Origin: an uncultured SAR86 cluster bacterium
Lineage (GTDB): Bacteria > Pseudomonadota > Gammaproteobacteria > Magnimaribacterales > D2472
NCBI GenBank assembly: GCA_902579825.1
Contig: CACHII010000001.1
Location: forward strand, 140,832 to 204,831
Length of the DNA: 64,000 nt
Reading direction: 5' to 3'
Shown piece by piece: positions 8,291 through 17,046 of the stretch. The position numbers and the translations under genes are program-made. Within the stretch, counting starts at the first letter, position 1. Each line of letters begins with the position of its first letter. The notes beneath the pieces are model-generated. The model was not told where the DNA came from, made no database searches, and worked only from the letters and a program-made list of their open reading frames with translations.

Positions 8291-8985
8291 ATTTTATTTA
8301 TGGTTGATAAAATATTTTCTGATACAGCAATAATATCATCCGAAACATGATTAGTATCAAAGTTATATATTTTGGAATTAAAATTTACAGAGCCTAGATG
8401 ATGAATTTTTTCTAAGTTAAAAATATTTTTATTTTCAGATTGAGTATTAGTTATAATATTATTTTCAATGTAACCAAGAACATTGATATTAAATTTTTTA
8501 ACCATCGTGAGAGTTTTTAAAGAATCTGAAATTGATAATTTATTATTAGAGGCTACTAAAATAAAATTATCTATATTTATATCTTTCAAAACAGTTAAAT
8601 AAGCATCTCCGGTGCCAGGAGGCATATCAATTAACAAAAAATCTAAATGACTCCAATGAGTAGAAAAAAATAGTTGTTTAATGATGGAACTTAAAATGGG
8701 TCCACGCCACATACCTGCCTTTTCCTCTTCCAATAAAAACCCGACTGAAGAAAATTGAATATTTTTCTTTATGATTGGTTTAAGTAATTTTCTTTCGTTA
8801 GATTTAATAAATGATGGTTTTTCTATAATATCAAACAACAGGTGTTGATTTGGTCCATAGATATCAGCATCTAAAATACCTACAGAGTACTCTTTTGATA
8901 GATGCAATGCTACAGAAGCTGAAATTGATGACTTACCTACTCCGCCTTTTGCAGAACCAATTGCAATTATATTTTTTATAGACAT
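8287..8985 (-). CDS. Mrp/ApbC-type P-loop ATPase, truncated, cysteine-free
   Basis: Mrp/ApbC proteins carry and transfer Fe-S clusters. The deviant Walker A motif SAKGGVGKSS (residues 11-20), the switch segment DADIYGPNQH and the LLIDMPPGTGDA motif (118-128) are intact. The protein is 232 residues against about 370 in E. coli, because the N-terminal MIP18/DUF59 domain is missing. The C-terminal CxxC that binds the cluster is also missing: the segment after GYIENN (171-190) has none, and the whole protein contains no cysteine. It is divergent from metG, the usual apbC-metG arrangement. Fe-S carrier function is therefore doubtful. Confidence 0.85.
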   Translation of the reverse strand: MSIKNIIAIGSAKGGVGKSSISASVALHLSKEYSVGILDADIYGPNQHLLFDIIEKPSFIKSNERKLLKPIIKKNIQFSSVGFLLEEEKAGMWRGPILSSIIKQLFFSTHWSHLDFLLIDMPPGTGDAYLTVLKDINIDNFILVASNNKLSISDSLKTLTMVKKFNINVLGYIENNIITNTQSENKNIFNLEKIHHLGSVNFNSKIYNFDTNHVSDDIIAVSENILSTINKI

Positions 8986-9020
8986 AGAAAAGTTATTTTC
9001 ACATATAATACATTTAATAA

Positions 9021-10976
9021 ATGGACAATCCTAAAAAAAATAGAAGAAAAATTCTTGTAACTCAAGCATTACCTTATGCAAATGCTCCCTTACATTTAGG
9101 ACATATTTTAGAAGCTGTTCAAACTGATATTTGGACTAGATTTCAAAATATAAATAATAATGAGTGTTACTTTTTTTGTGCTGATGATACTCATGGCACA
9201 CCGGTAATGTTAAAAGCCAATGAGCTAGGAATCTCGCCTGAAGAACTAATCAAAGATGTTTATGAGGATCATAAGTCTACATATGAACTTTACAATATTA
9301 AATTTGCAAATTTCCACAGTACGCATAGTGATGAAAACAAAAAATTTTCAGAACTTATTTATAGTAAAGCTAAGTCAAATAACCTTATAACAAAATCAAC
9401 AATCGAACAGTACTATGATGAAAAAGAAAAAATGTTTCTTTCTGACAGATTTATTAAAGGGACTTGTCCAAAGTGTGGTGCAGATGATCAAAACGGTGAT
9501 AGCTGCAATGAATGTGGCGCATCATATGAAATACAGGACTTAAAAAATCCAATATCCATTCTTTCAAACACCCAACCAATAAAAAAAGATAGCGAGCATA
9601 TATTTTTTGATTTGCCACAAAAAATACAAATGCTAAAAGATTTCTTAAAAAATGTTCAATTACAAGAGTCTGTAAAAAATAAACTAAATGAATGGTTAGG
9701 TGATGATTTAAAAAAGTGGGATATATCAAGAGATGCACCCTATTTCGGATTTGAAATCCCTGATGAAAAAAATAAGTTTTTCTATGTTTGGGTAGATGCG
9801 CCAATAGGATATATTGCATCTATTTCTAATTGGGCAAGTAAAAATAATTTAGATATGAATGATCTTTGGTCAGACAAATCAGATTATGAAATACATCACT
9901 TTATAGGAAAGGATATTGCATATTTCCATGGACTATTTTGGCCTGCGCTATTAGATTCGGCAGGGTTTAGGTTGCCAGATTGTATTAATGTTCATGGATT
10001 TCTTACAATTAATGGTGAGAAAATGTCAAAATCTAAGGGTACCGGCATTTTAGCTAAAGATTTTGTAAATATTACAAATCCTGAAACATTGCGGTATTAT
10101 TTTGCAGCAAAATTAAATAATAAAGTAGAAGATATAGATTTAAATTTTGATGACTATGTTCAAAGGATTAATTCTGATTTAGTAGGAAAATATTTAAATA
10201 TTGCTTCTAGATCAGCATCTTTTCTGAAAAAAAATAAAAATGTTGTTTCAGAGGATATTAATCATGAAGTTCTTAGAAACTTAACTGAAAAGAAAAATGT
10301 AATCATTGATTTGTATGACTCAAAACAATATTCAAAACTTGTGAGAATTGTTATGGATTTAGCGGATGATATTAATAAATATATAAACGAGGAAACACCT
10401 TGGAAAAAAGATAATGAAGAAGCGGTGATAATAGCATCTACGGCTATTAATGCTTTTAAAATTCTAAGTATTTATCTGCATCCAATAATACCAAACATAA
10501 CTAAAGATGCATTCAAATTTTTAAATATGGATTTAGCTTCAATAGATGATGTCGATAAAAAATTAATCAACAAAATAAATAACTATCAACCATTGCTAAA
10601 TAGGCTTGATAAAATAATAATTCCAGAGGAAGAAGATATGGATAATGTAAATCTAATAAATATTGATCAGTTCTCAGCTGTAGACTTAAGAGTGGCAAAA
10701 ATTATTGACGCAAAGGATGTGGAAGGCGCTGACAAATTATTACAGTTAAATCTTAACGTGGGAGATCTTGGAACTAGGAATGTATTTGCAGGAATTAAAA
10801 GTGCATATAAGCCTGACGAATTAATTGATAGATTAGTTGTGTTAGTAAATAATTTAGAGCCAAGAAAAATGAAATTTGGTCTTTCAGAAGGTATGGTCTT
10901 GGCTTCAAGTAATGAGGATGGCATTTATTTGGTTTCACCAGATCACGGAGCCGAACCAGGAATGAAAGTAAGATAA
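9021..10976 (+). CDS. metG: methionyl-tRNA synthetase
   Basis: Class I aminoacyl-tRNA synthetase that charges initiator and elongator tRNA-Met. The HIGH motif is HLGH (25-28) and the KMSKS motif is at about 334-338. The zinc knuckle is intact, with two CxxC pairs in [10 protein letters not shown] and SCNECGASY near residues 150-170. The C-terminal EMAP-II-like tRNA-binding and dimerisation domain (about 545-651) begins [11 protein letters not shown]. Length 651 is normal for the long form. TATAAT ends 11 bases before the ATG, so the 5' leader is very short. Its TAA overlaps the next ATG by one base. Confidence 0.97.
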   Translation: MDNPKKNRRKILVTQALPYANAPLHLGHILEAVQTDIWTRFQNINNNECYFFCADDTHGTPVMLKANELGISPEELIKDVYEDHKSTYELYNIKFANFHSTHSDENKKFSELIYSKAKSNNLITKSTIEQYYDEKEKMFLSDRFIKGTCPKCGADDQNGDSCNECGASYEIQDLKNPISILSNTQPIKKDSEHIFFDLPQKIQMLKDFLKNVQLQESVKNKLNEWLGDDLKKWDISRDAPYFGFEIPDEKNKFFYVWVDAPIGYIASISNWASKNNLDMNDLWSDKSDYEIHHFIGKDIAYFHGLFWPALLDSAGFRLPDCINVHGFLTINGEKMSKSKGTGILAKDFVNITNPETLRYYFAAKLNNKVEDIDLNFDDYVQRINSDLVGKYLNIASRSASFLKKNKNVVSEDINHEVLRNLTEKKNVIIDLYDSKQYSKLVRIVMDLADDINKYINEETPWKKDNEEAVIIASTAINAFKILSIYLHPIIPNITKDAFKFLNMDLASIDDVDKKLINKINNYQPLLNRLDKIIIPEEEDMDNVNLINIDQFSAVDLRVAKIIDAKDVEGADKLLQLNLNVGDLGTRNVFAGIKSAYKPDELIDRLVVLVNNLEPRKMKFGLSEGMVLASSNEDGIYLVSPDHGAEPGMKVR

Positions 10977-12013
10977 TGGTTAAGACGGATATAATAATTA
11001 TTGGGGCTGGTCCAGTTGGACTTTTTACGGTCTTTGAGGCAGGTTTGCTTGGATTAAATTGTACTCTTATAGATAATCTTGATAAGCCTGGTGGACAATG
11101 TTCTGAGCTATATCCAGAAAAACCTATATATGACATACCAGGGGTACCTTTTCAGACTGGTCAAGAACACGTAGATGCATTACTAGAACAAATCAAACCA
11201 TTTGATTATGAATTACATCTTTCAGAAAGGGTGGATGCTATTGAAGAAATTAATCATGAAAATGAAACATTTTGGAGAGTAAAAACAACGGAGAATAAAG
11301 AGTTTATATCTAAGAATATTTTTATTGCTGCTGGTGCAGGATCATTTGAACCTAGAAGACCTCCAAATATTGAAAATCCAGATAAATTTATTAATAAAGG
11401 TGTTGAATATGCAGTTAGATCAATAGATAAATATAAAAATAAAGATGTATTTATATTTGGTGGTGGAGATTCTGCTCTTGATTGGACTGTTGAATTATCT
11501 AAAACAGCCAAATCAATATCACTAGTACACAGAAGAGACGCCTTTAGAGGCGCACAACATACTGAAGAATTAATGAGAAATCTTGTAAAAGAAGATAAAG
11601 TGCAGCTATTAACACCTTACCTTATAGATTCAATTATTGGAAAAGATTTTGTTGAATCAATTACTCTCAAAAATTTTGAGACTAATGAAATAGAACCATA
11701 TGATGCTGATGAACTTATCTTTTTATTTGGATTAAATAAAAAATTGGGGCCAATACTCGACTGGAATTTAGATCTAAATGGAAAAAAAATAACTGTAAAT
11801 ACTGAAAATTATCAAACTTCAAAAGAAGGCATATTTGCAGTCGGTGACATTAATGATTATCCAGGTAAATTAGATTTAATTCTATCTGGATTTCATGAAA
11901 CAACACTTGCAGTTCAAGAAGCATATAAAAGAATATTTCCAGGTAAAAGGGTTCCATTTGGTTACACAACCTCAAATTCAAAACTTCAAGAAAAACTAGG
12001 TGTTAAAAAGTAG
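10976..12013 (+). CDS. ferredoxin/flavodoxin-NADP+ reductase, thioredoxin-reductase-like type
   Basis: A two-domain flavoprotein of 345 residues with an FAD-binding motif at residues 5-17 (DIIIIGAGPVGLF), an NADP-binding motif in FIFGGGDSALDW near residue 160, and the FAVGDINDYPGK FAD motif near 285. It lacks the CxxC active site of thioredoxin reductase and keeps the PGGQCSELYPEKPIYDIPG segment typical of YumC-type ferredoxin-NADP+ reductases. It probably passes electrons between NADPH and ferredoxin or flavodoxin. It lies in an operon with metG and rnt, overlapping rnt by 14 bases. Confidence 0.88.
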   Translation: MVKTDIIIIGAGPVGLFTVFEAGLLGLNCTLIDNLDKPGGQCSELYPEKPIYDIPGVPFQTGQEHVDALLEQIKPFDYELHLSERVDAIEEINHENETFWRVKTTENKEFISKNIFIAAGAGSFEPRRPPNIENPDKFINKGVEYAVRSIDKYKNKDVFIFGGGDSALDWTVELSKTAKSISLVHRRDAFRGAQHTEELMRNLVKEDKVQLLTPYLIDSIIGKDFVESITLKNFETNEIEPYDADELIFLFGLNKKLGPILDWNLDLNGKKITVNTENYQTSKEGIFAVGDINDYPGKLDLILSGFHETTLAVQEAYKRIFPGKRVPFGYTTSNSKLQEKLGVKK

Positions 12014-12584
12014 ATTTAGAAAATATCTTCCAGTGGTTGTTGATATTGAAACTGGAGGGTTTGATCCAAGTTTAAATGCAATATTGGAAATTGCAATTAC
12101 ATTGATTGAAGAAAAAGGTAAAATCTTTTTACCTGGTGAAACACACAGATATCATATAAAGCCTTTTAAGGGGTCCATTGTAGAAAAAGAATCACTTGAA
12201 TTTACAAAAATTAAATTAGATCATCCTTTAAGAAATGCTGTAGATGAATCACTAGCTCTTAAGGAGCTGTTTAAAATAATAAATATAACTAAAAATAAAT
12301 ATGAATGCTCACGTGCTATTTTAGTTGGTCATAATGCACATTTTGATAAATCGTTCCTTGATGCAGCGGCTTTAAGAAATGATATTAAAAAGACTCCATT
12401 TCATAAATTTTCGGTCATTGATACTGTATCTCTTGGAGTTCTTGCTACAGGTCAAACTGTACTTGCTAGAATATGTGAAAAATTATCTATTGATTATGAT
12501 AATGACGAAGCTCACTCAGCAGCATACGATACAAAAGTAACTGCAGAAGTTTTTTGTAAAATTATTAACGAATACAAATTCTAG
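12000..12584 (+). CDS. rnt: ribonuclease T
   Basis: A DEDDh 3'-5' exoribonuclease that trims tRNA and other stable RNA 3' ends. The ExoI motif is VDIETGGFDP (Asp15, Glu17), ExoII is GHNAHFDKSF, and ExoIII is HSAAYDTKVTAEVF, completing the DEDDh set. The 194 residues are a little shorter than E. coli RNase T (215). Translation starts at a GTG inside the preceding reductase gene, which keeps the motif spacing. The final TAG shares the palindrome CTAG with the stop of convergent grxD. Confidence 0.92.
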   Translation: MLKSRFRKYLPVVVDIETGGFDPSLNAILEIAITLIEEKGKIFLPGETHRYHIKPFKGSIVEKESLEFTKIKLDHPLRNAVDESLALKELFKIINITKNKYECSRAILVGHNAHFDKSFLDAAALRNDIKKTPFHKFSVIDTVSLGVLATGQTVLARICEKLSIDYDNDEAHSAAYDTKVTAEVFCKIINEYKF

Positions 12585-12895
12585 GATTCAACAGAACTAA
12601 TAAGTGTTTTTAATTCACCGTTTTCATGCATTTGAGAAATGATATCAGCTCCACCTATAAGCTCTCCCTTAATAAATACTTGAGGAAAAGTAGGCCAATC
12701 TGAAACCCTTGGTAAGGCTACTCTAACTTCGTTATTTGCAAGAACATCTACATAACTGAATTGAGACTCACACTCAATTAAAATTTGGACAGTTTTTGCA
12801 GAAAAACCACATTGAGGTTCATAAGGAGTACCTTTCATATATATTAATATTGGATTTTCTTTAATTTGTTCTTTAAGTTTTTGTTCAATGTCCAT
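12581..12895 (-). CDS. grxD: monothiol glutaredoxin Grx4
   Basis: A CGFS-type glutaredoxin of 104 residues that binds a glutathione-ligated [2Fe-2S] cluster and supplies Fe-S clusters. The active site is QCGFS with Cys29. The conserved lysine in IYMKGTP, the cis-proline motif WPTFPQVFI and the GGAD glutathione-binding motif are all present. It follows pdxJ after one base. A BolA-family partner is encoded elsewhere in the window (40260-40565), and the GrxD-BolA complex is a known Fe-S regulator or carrier. Confidence 0.95.
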   Translation of the reverse strand: MDIEQKLKEQIKENPILIYMKGTPYEPQCGFSAKTVQILIECESQFSYVDVLANNEVRVALPRVSDWPTFPQVFIKGELIGGADIISQMHENGELKTLISSVES

Positions 12896-12896
12896 T

Positions 12897-13637
12897 TTAA
12901 TTCCTAATAATATCTAAATACTTTGAAATTGTTTCTTCAAAACCATAATGAAGCGAATCTATTATAATAGCATGACCGATAGATACCTCATTAATATTAC
13001 CCATTTCAACTAAATAATGTAAGTTATATAAATTTAAATCGTGACCTGCATTCACTAATAAATCTAATTCTAAGGCGCAATCTAAAATTTCTTTAGTATC
13101 AGTCACAACAGATAATTCATTTTCTTCAATACCTTTAGAAAATTTACCAGTATGTATCTCAATTATGTTTGCTCCCATTACCGAAGCATATTCAACTCCA
13201 TCTTTATTATCGATGAATAAACTTATATTTGAATTTGATGAATCTTTAAGAGACTTAATAATATTTATTAGATCATTATCATGAATCCCAGGTGACCAGC
13301 CATGATCCGATGTAATTTGATTAATCTTATCAGGCACAAGAGTAATCTGATCTGGATTAATTAATTCAACTAATTCACAAAAACCAAGAAAATCTTTATT
13401 TGGTTTTGAAAATGGATTTCCTTCAATATTGAACTCAACTCCCCTTTCTTTTGAAAGCTTTGCAAGATTTATAACGTCTTTGCTTGTTGCATGTCTATGA
13501 TCTGGTCTTGGATGAAGTGTTAGTCCATCCACACCTAAATCAATTGCTTTGTTAGCAAAATATTCTATATTTGGATAATTTTCACCTCGTGAATTTCTAA
13601 GCAATGCTACTTTATTTAAATTTATACTCAATTTCAT
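12897..13637 (-). CDS. pdxJ: pyridoxine 5'-phosphate synthase
   Basis: PdxJ condenses 3-amino-2-oxopropyl phosphate with 1-deoxyxylulose 5-phosphate to make pyridoxine 5'-phosphate, the last ring-forming step of the DXP-dependent vitamin B6 route. The 246 residues show the N-terminal SINLNKVALLRNSRG, the LTLHPRPDHRH motif, DQITLVPDK, IEIHTGKFSKG, NAGHDLN and SIGHAIIIDSL, all PdxJ signatures. It sits between cofE and grxD with gaps of 23 and one bases. Confidence 0.96.
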   Translation of the reverse strand: MKLSINLNKVALLRNSRGENYPNIEYFANKAIDLGVDGLTLHPRPDHRHATSKDVINLAKLSKERGVEFNIEGNPFSKPNKDFLGFCELVELINPDQITLVPDKINQITSDHGWSPGIHDNDLINIIKSLKDSSNSNISLFIDNKDGVEYASVMGANIIEIHTGKFSKGIEENELSVVTDTKEILDCALELDLLVNAGHDLNLYNLHYLVEMGNINEVSIGHAIIIDSLHYGFEETISKYLDIIRN

Positions 13638-13660
13638 AGCATAATTATAATTTCAAATAT

Positions 13661-14422
13661 TTATCTGTACATATCTTCATTTTCATTAACAATCAAATCA
13701 AATGCATTGTTTATATCATTTTTTCCTTTAATAAAACCTTTAATCAATATTACAGGTTTTAATTCTTTACTCTGACCCATCAAAAGTCCTGCAGCTGCAG
13801 CTAATTCATCTGCAATAGCAACTTCAGTTCCTCTAAGGATATTCCCGTACATGTCTTTCTTGCCTTTTAAATCTAATAAACTAGGTAGATTGCTACTGGA
13901 TATAGCAAAATTTGTTATTCCTGATCTATAGGGTCTCGTCATTGAATCTGAAATAATAATTGAAATATCTTTATTAAAAGTTTCTGATAAACCTTTTTGA
14001 AGATTTTCTGCACTTTTAGTAGGATTTTCAGGTAAAAGAAGTGCAAGATTTTTATCTTGAGGAATGTTTGATTGATCAATACCTGCATTGATATTTATAT
14101 AGCCTAGTTTATGCTCTACGATAATCACATTTTTATCTGTTGAAATTATTTTATGGGATTCATTCATTATCAATTGAATTAAGCCAGGATGTTTATTTAG
14201 TTTTGATGCCATCTCTTCTGCATCACTTGTAACTTCAATTGTATTTAAATCTATATACCTGTTTTCAGACTTAGATACGATCTTTTGAGCTATAACAAAA
14301 ATATCACCATCTTCTATGTTCAAGTTATTTTCATTGATTGAGATATGAATTAAATTTATTAAATTATCATTTGGTTCAATGAGTGGGAAATTATCTAATG
14401 CTATAAGTTCAAGAGAATTCAT
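13661..14422 (-). CDS. cofE: coenzyme F420-0:L-glutamate ligase family protein (CofE-like)
   Basis: CofE adds gamma-linked glutamates to F420-0 with GTP. The 253-residue protein has the family landmarks: GDIFVIAQKIVSKSENR near 40, SDSMTRPYRSGITNFAI near 170, and LRGTEVAIADELAAAAGLLM near 200-220. The length matches archaeal and single-domain CofE, without the C-terminal nitroreductase-like domain found in actinobacterial FbiB. It heads a cofE-pdxJ-grxD transcript. No other F420 gene lies in the window, so whether the cell makes F420 or uses the enzyme for another glutamylation cannot be decided here. Confidence 0.8.
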   Translation of the reverse strand: MNSLELIALDNFPLIEPNDNLINLIHISINENNLNIEDGDIFVIAQKIVSKSENRYIDLNTIEVTSDAEEMASKLNKHPGLIQLIMNESHKIISTDKNVIIVEHKLGYININAGIDQSNIPQDKNLALLLPENPTKSAENLQKGLSETFNKDISIIISDSMTRPYRSGITNFAISSSNLPSLLDLKGKKDMYGNILRGTEVAIADELAAAAGLLMGQSKELKPVILIKGFIKGKNDINNAFDLIVNENEDMYR

Positions 14423-14496
14423 TATAAAGAATATATTTTTATCGATAAGATAACATATATAAACAAAAATTCATTCATCATGTATACTTTCGTGCT

Positions 14497-14667
14497 ATGG
14501 CAAAAATTGATAAAAAATTACTTGAAATTTTAGTATGTCCTGTTTCAAAAAAATCTTTAGTTCTTAGTGAAGAAACTAACGAACTAATTTGTGAAGAGTC
14601 TGGTCTAGCCTACCCAATAAGAGACGGGATACCAGTAATGTTGCCAGAAGAAGCTCGGAAAATTTAA
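14497..14667 (+). CDS. Trm112-like/YcaR-family (UPF0434) protein
   Basis: A 56-residue protein that starts [20 protein letters not shown] and ends [18 protein letters not shown]. This is the Trm112/YcaR family. In E. coli YcaR lies in the lpxK-kdsB region; Trm112 elsewhere activates methyltransferases. The zinc ligands are partly lost: the N-terminal C-P-x-[CT] reads CPVS and the second site keeps one cysteine (LICEE). A TATACT hexamer at 14482-14487 gives it its own promoter, just before a tRNA gene on the same strand. Confidence 0.85.
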   Translation: MAKIDKKLLEILVCPVSKKSLVLSEETNELICEESGLAYPIRDGIPVMLPEEARKI

Positions 14668-14672
14668 TAATC

Positions 14673-14750
14673 GCGCCCGTAGCTCAGTTGGATTAGAGTG
14701 CTTGGCTACGAACCAAGAGGTCGGGAGTTCGAATCTCTCCGGGCGCGCCA
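14673..14750 (+). tRNA. tRNA-Arg (anticodon ACG)
   Basis: A complete cloverleaf can be drawn. The acceptor stem is GCGCCCG/CGGGCGC with G73 and an encoded CCA end, the D arm is GCTC/GAGT, the anticodon stem is CTTGG/CCAAG around loop CTACGAA (anticodon ACG), and the T arm is GGGAG-TTCGAAT-CTCTC. ACG is normally edited to ICG by TadA, reading CGU, CGC and CGA. It is co-oriented with, and 5 bases after, the Trm112-like gene. Confidence 0.97.
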
Positions 14751-14798
14751 TCTTTCATAGTTAGAGTAAATTGGCACATAAATTGCAATATTCTATAT

Positions 14799-14909
14799 AT
14801 GAAAAACTATATTAAAGATGTTGTTAATTTTTGTTTAAATGAACCTATATGGGCTGTCGCGTTTTTTATTTGTGGTTTTATAATTGGTGATACTTACTTT
14901 AATCTATAA
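14799..14909 (+). CDS. possible 36-residue single-span membrane protein
   Basis: A short reading frame after tRNA-Arg encodes 36 residues: a polar N-terminus (MKNYIKDVVNFCLNEP) and one hydrophobic span (IWAVAFFICGFIIGD). I recognise no family. It lies in the only free space between the tRNA and the convergent metallo-hydrolase gene, whose stop it overlaps by 11 bases. The composition suits a small inner-membrane protein. No good ribosome-binding site is seen, so this is a weak call. Confidence 0.3.
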   Translation: MKNYIKDVVNFCLNEPIWAVAFFICGFIIGDTYFNL

Positions 14910-15846
14910 TCATTAAATCCTTAGCAATTAATGTTGAGCCATCAAAATTTTGTCTTATATCATTTAAGAGAGATTCATCAGTGGCTCCCCAGTATAAAAT
15001 ATGTGACAGTACAAGCTTTTTTGGTTTGAGTTCGTCTGCAATAATTCCTAAATCAATTGATGATGTATGATGTGCTTGATGATAGATTTGCCATTCTTTG
15101 GTTTTATTTACAAAAGTCTCACTTGAAAAGACTTCATGTACAAGAATATCTAAATTTTTACCATATTTTTTTAAATTTTCACTAATACCTGTATCACCAG
15201 ATAAAAGAATTTTTTTATCTTCAGTAATAAATAAAAACCCAAAAGAATTTTCAAAATCACCATGAGAATTCTTAAATGCTGTGACTTCCACATTGTCGTC
15301 TTTATATATTATTCCATCCTTTGATATTTCTGTAACTTTAGTAGTAAATCCAAGTTCATTTGCTGGTTGTGAGCCATAAAGTCGATAGTTAATATCATCA
15401 ATATACGCTTCGGTTATTTTCTCAGACATTGATTTCAATCCAGGAGGTCCATAAAGTTTAAGTGGTTCATCTCTTCCCATAATCCAAGGGGTCAGTATTA
15501 AGTCAGCTAAAGCTGCACTATGATCAGAATGTATATGTGTTAAAAAAGCAATATTAATTTTATGTAATTCCATGGATGAAAAGTCACCACCCCATGTTGG
15601 TGACATTGCGGATATTCTTCTTACAATTCCTGGACCAAAATCAATAATATAAGCACTATCATTTACTACAATAGCATAGCCTGAACCGTATCTTTTAGGA
15701 TCAGGATTTGGAGTACCAGATCCTAGGATAATTAATTTAGTATCACTTAATGAATCTAAAGATAATATTATTAGAAATAATAAAAAGAATGTAAATTTAA
15801 ACTTATACAGATTTAAGTCGCTGTTCAGGAATTTTATTTTTAACAT
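14899..15846 (-). CDS. exported metallo-beta-lactamase-fold hydrolase
   Basis: A 315-residue RNase Z/arylsulfatase-type metallo-hydrolase. The zinc motif THIHSDH (His104, His106, Asp108, His109) is complete, followed by LLSGDTG and a late LVLSHILYW. A hydrophobic stretch at about 17-30 preceded by lysines looks like a signal peptide or anchor, so it probably acts in the periplasm. The ATG lies 44 bases inside panD in another frame; no closer start exists before the signal sequence. It is last in the coaBC-panBCD run. The substrate is unknown. Confidence 0.82.
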   Translation of the reverse strand: MLKIKFLNSDLNLYKFKFTFFLLFLIILSLDSLSDTKLIILGSGTPNPDPKRYGSGYAIVVNDSAYIIDFGPGIVRRISAMSPTWGGDFSSMELHKINIAFLTHIHSDHSAALADLILTPWIMGRDEPLKLYGPPGLKSMSEKITEAYIDDINYRLYGSQPANELGFTTKVTEISKDGIIYKDDNVEVTAFKNSHGDFENSFGFLFITEDKKILLSGDTGISENLKKYGKNLDILVHEVFSSETFVNKTKEWQIYHQAHHTSSIDLGIIADELKPKKLVLSHILYWGATDESLLNDIRQNFDGSTLIAKDLMIID

Positions 15847-16192
15847 TTGTTACATTGTTCTCTTTATCAAAATAGACTAATGTTGGTTGGTGAAGTTTTG
15901 CTTCAGATTCATCGTATGTACCAAAAGTACAAATTATTACAATATCATTAACTGAAGCTTTATGAGCAGCAGCACCATTTACAGATAAAGTCTTGGAACC
16001 AGCTTCAGCTAAAATCAAGTAAGTAGAAAATCTTTCACCATTTGTGACGTTATAAACATCTACTTTCTCATATTCTTGCATTCCAGCTAATTCTAGAAAT
16101 TCTTTATCAACAGCACATGAACCTTCATAATTCAATTCAACTTGGGTTACATTGATACGATGAAGCTTTGATTTGAGCAATGTTTTTTTCAT
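15803..16192 (-). CDS. panD: aspartate 1-decarboxylase
   Basis: PanD makes beta-alanine from aspartate for pantothenate synthesis. It is a pyruvoyl enzyme that cleaves itself between Gly24 and Ser25, and the sequence NYEGSCAVD places both residues exactly there when the MKKTLLKSKLHR start is used. I therefore prefer this ATG to an in-frame ATG 30 bases upstream, which would add ten hydrophobic residues. Lys9, Tyr22 and the NGAAAHKASVND segment also match. It follows panC by 33 bases. Confidence 0.95.
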   Translation of the reverse strand: MKKTLLKSKLHRINVTQVELNYEGSCAVDKEFLELAGMQEYEKVDVYNVTNGERFSTYLILAEAGSKTLSVNGAAAHKASVNDIVIICTFGTYDESEAKLHQPTLVYFDKENNVTNVKNKIPEQRLKSV

Positions 16193-16225
16193 AAGTGCGA
16201 AAGTATAGATAAATATTACCAATTA

Positions 16226-17044
16226 TTAAAGCTTTGTAAGTTTTAAATTGTCTATTAATCTAACTTTTCCAACATAGGCCGCTATAGCAATAAGTAAATT
16301 CTTATTATGTATTTCATAACTTTCTTCAAATGATTCTAGATCACATGAAATTAAATAATCTACATTAATACCAAAAGATTCTAGGTAATCTTTCTTCGAA
16401 TTTATAAAACCTAAGTTTAATTTATCTTTTTCAGATTCAATATCATTTAAAACTTCATATAATTTTGCTGCAATAGACTTTTCTTCATCAGATAAAAGAT
16501 TATTTCGTGAAGATAATGCCAAACCAGAAGATTCTCTAATAGTATGTCCTCCTATTATCTTAATATTTAAATTATTATTCTTAATAAAATCTCTAACTAA
16601 AATAAATTGCTGGTAGTCTTTTTTTCCAAAAATAACAATATTTGGATCAATGATTTTAAAGAATTTATTTAATATAGTTAATACTCCATCAAAGTGTCCT
16701 GGCCTATTTTGACCACATAATTTTGTTGATTTAAGAGGAGCTTGTATGTGTTGAATATTTTCTAAATTTATATCATCTGGTATTAATAGATAGTCGCATC
16801 CATGTCTTTTAAGAAGTTCAATATCCGCATCAAGTGTTTTTGGGTAGCACAAGTAATCATTATCATCATTAAACTGAAGCTTGTTTACATAAATAGTAGC
16901 TAAAATTTTATTTTTAAACTGCTTTGCAATATCAACAAGAGATGTATGACCTTGGTGAAGATTGCCCATTGTAGGTACAAAAGATAATTTGCCTAAACCA
17001 GCTCTAGCTTCGTTAAATTCTTGTATAGATTTAAAAATTCTCAA
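16226..17044 (-). CDS. panC: pantothenate synthetase
   Basis: PanC joins pantoate and beta-alanine with ATP. The 272 residues contain VPTMGNLHQGHTSLV, with the HxGH nucleotidyltransferase motif, then VNKLQFN, RPGHFDGVLTILNKFF and FGKKDYQQF, and RESSGLALSSRN near 185-197, all diagnostic. It is encoded between panB and panD with a two-base gap to panB, completing a panBCD set. Confidence 0.97.
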   Translation of the reverse strand: MRIFKSIQEFNEARAGLGKLSFVPTMGNLHQGHTSLVDIAKQFKNKILATIYVNKLQFNDDNDYLCYPKTLDADIELLKRHGCDYLLIPDDINLENIQHIQAPLKSTKLCGQNRPGHFDGVLTILNKFFKIIDPNIVIFGKKDYQQFILVRDFIKNNNLNIKIIGGHTIRESSGLALSSRNNLLSDEEKSIAAKLYEVLNDIESEKDKLNLGFINSKKDYLESFGINVDYLISCDLESFEESYEIHNKNLLIAIAAYVGKVRLIDNLKLTKL

Positions 17045-17046
17045 TC

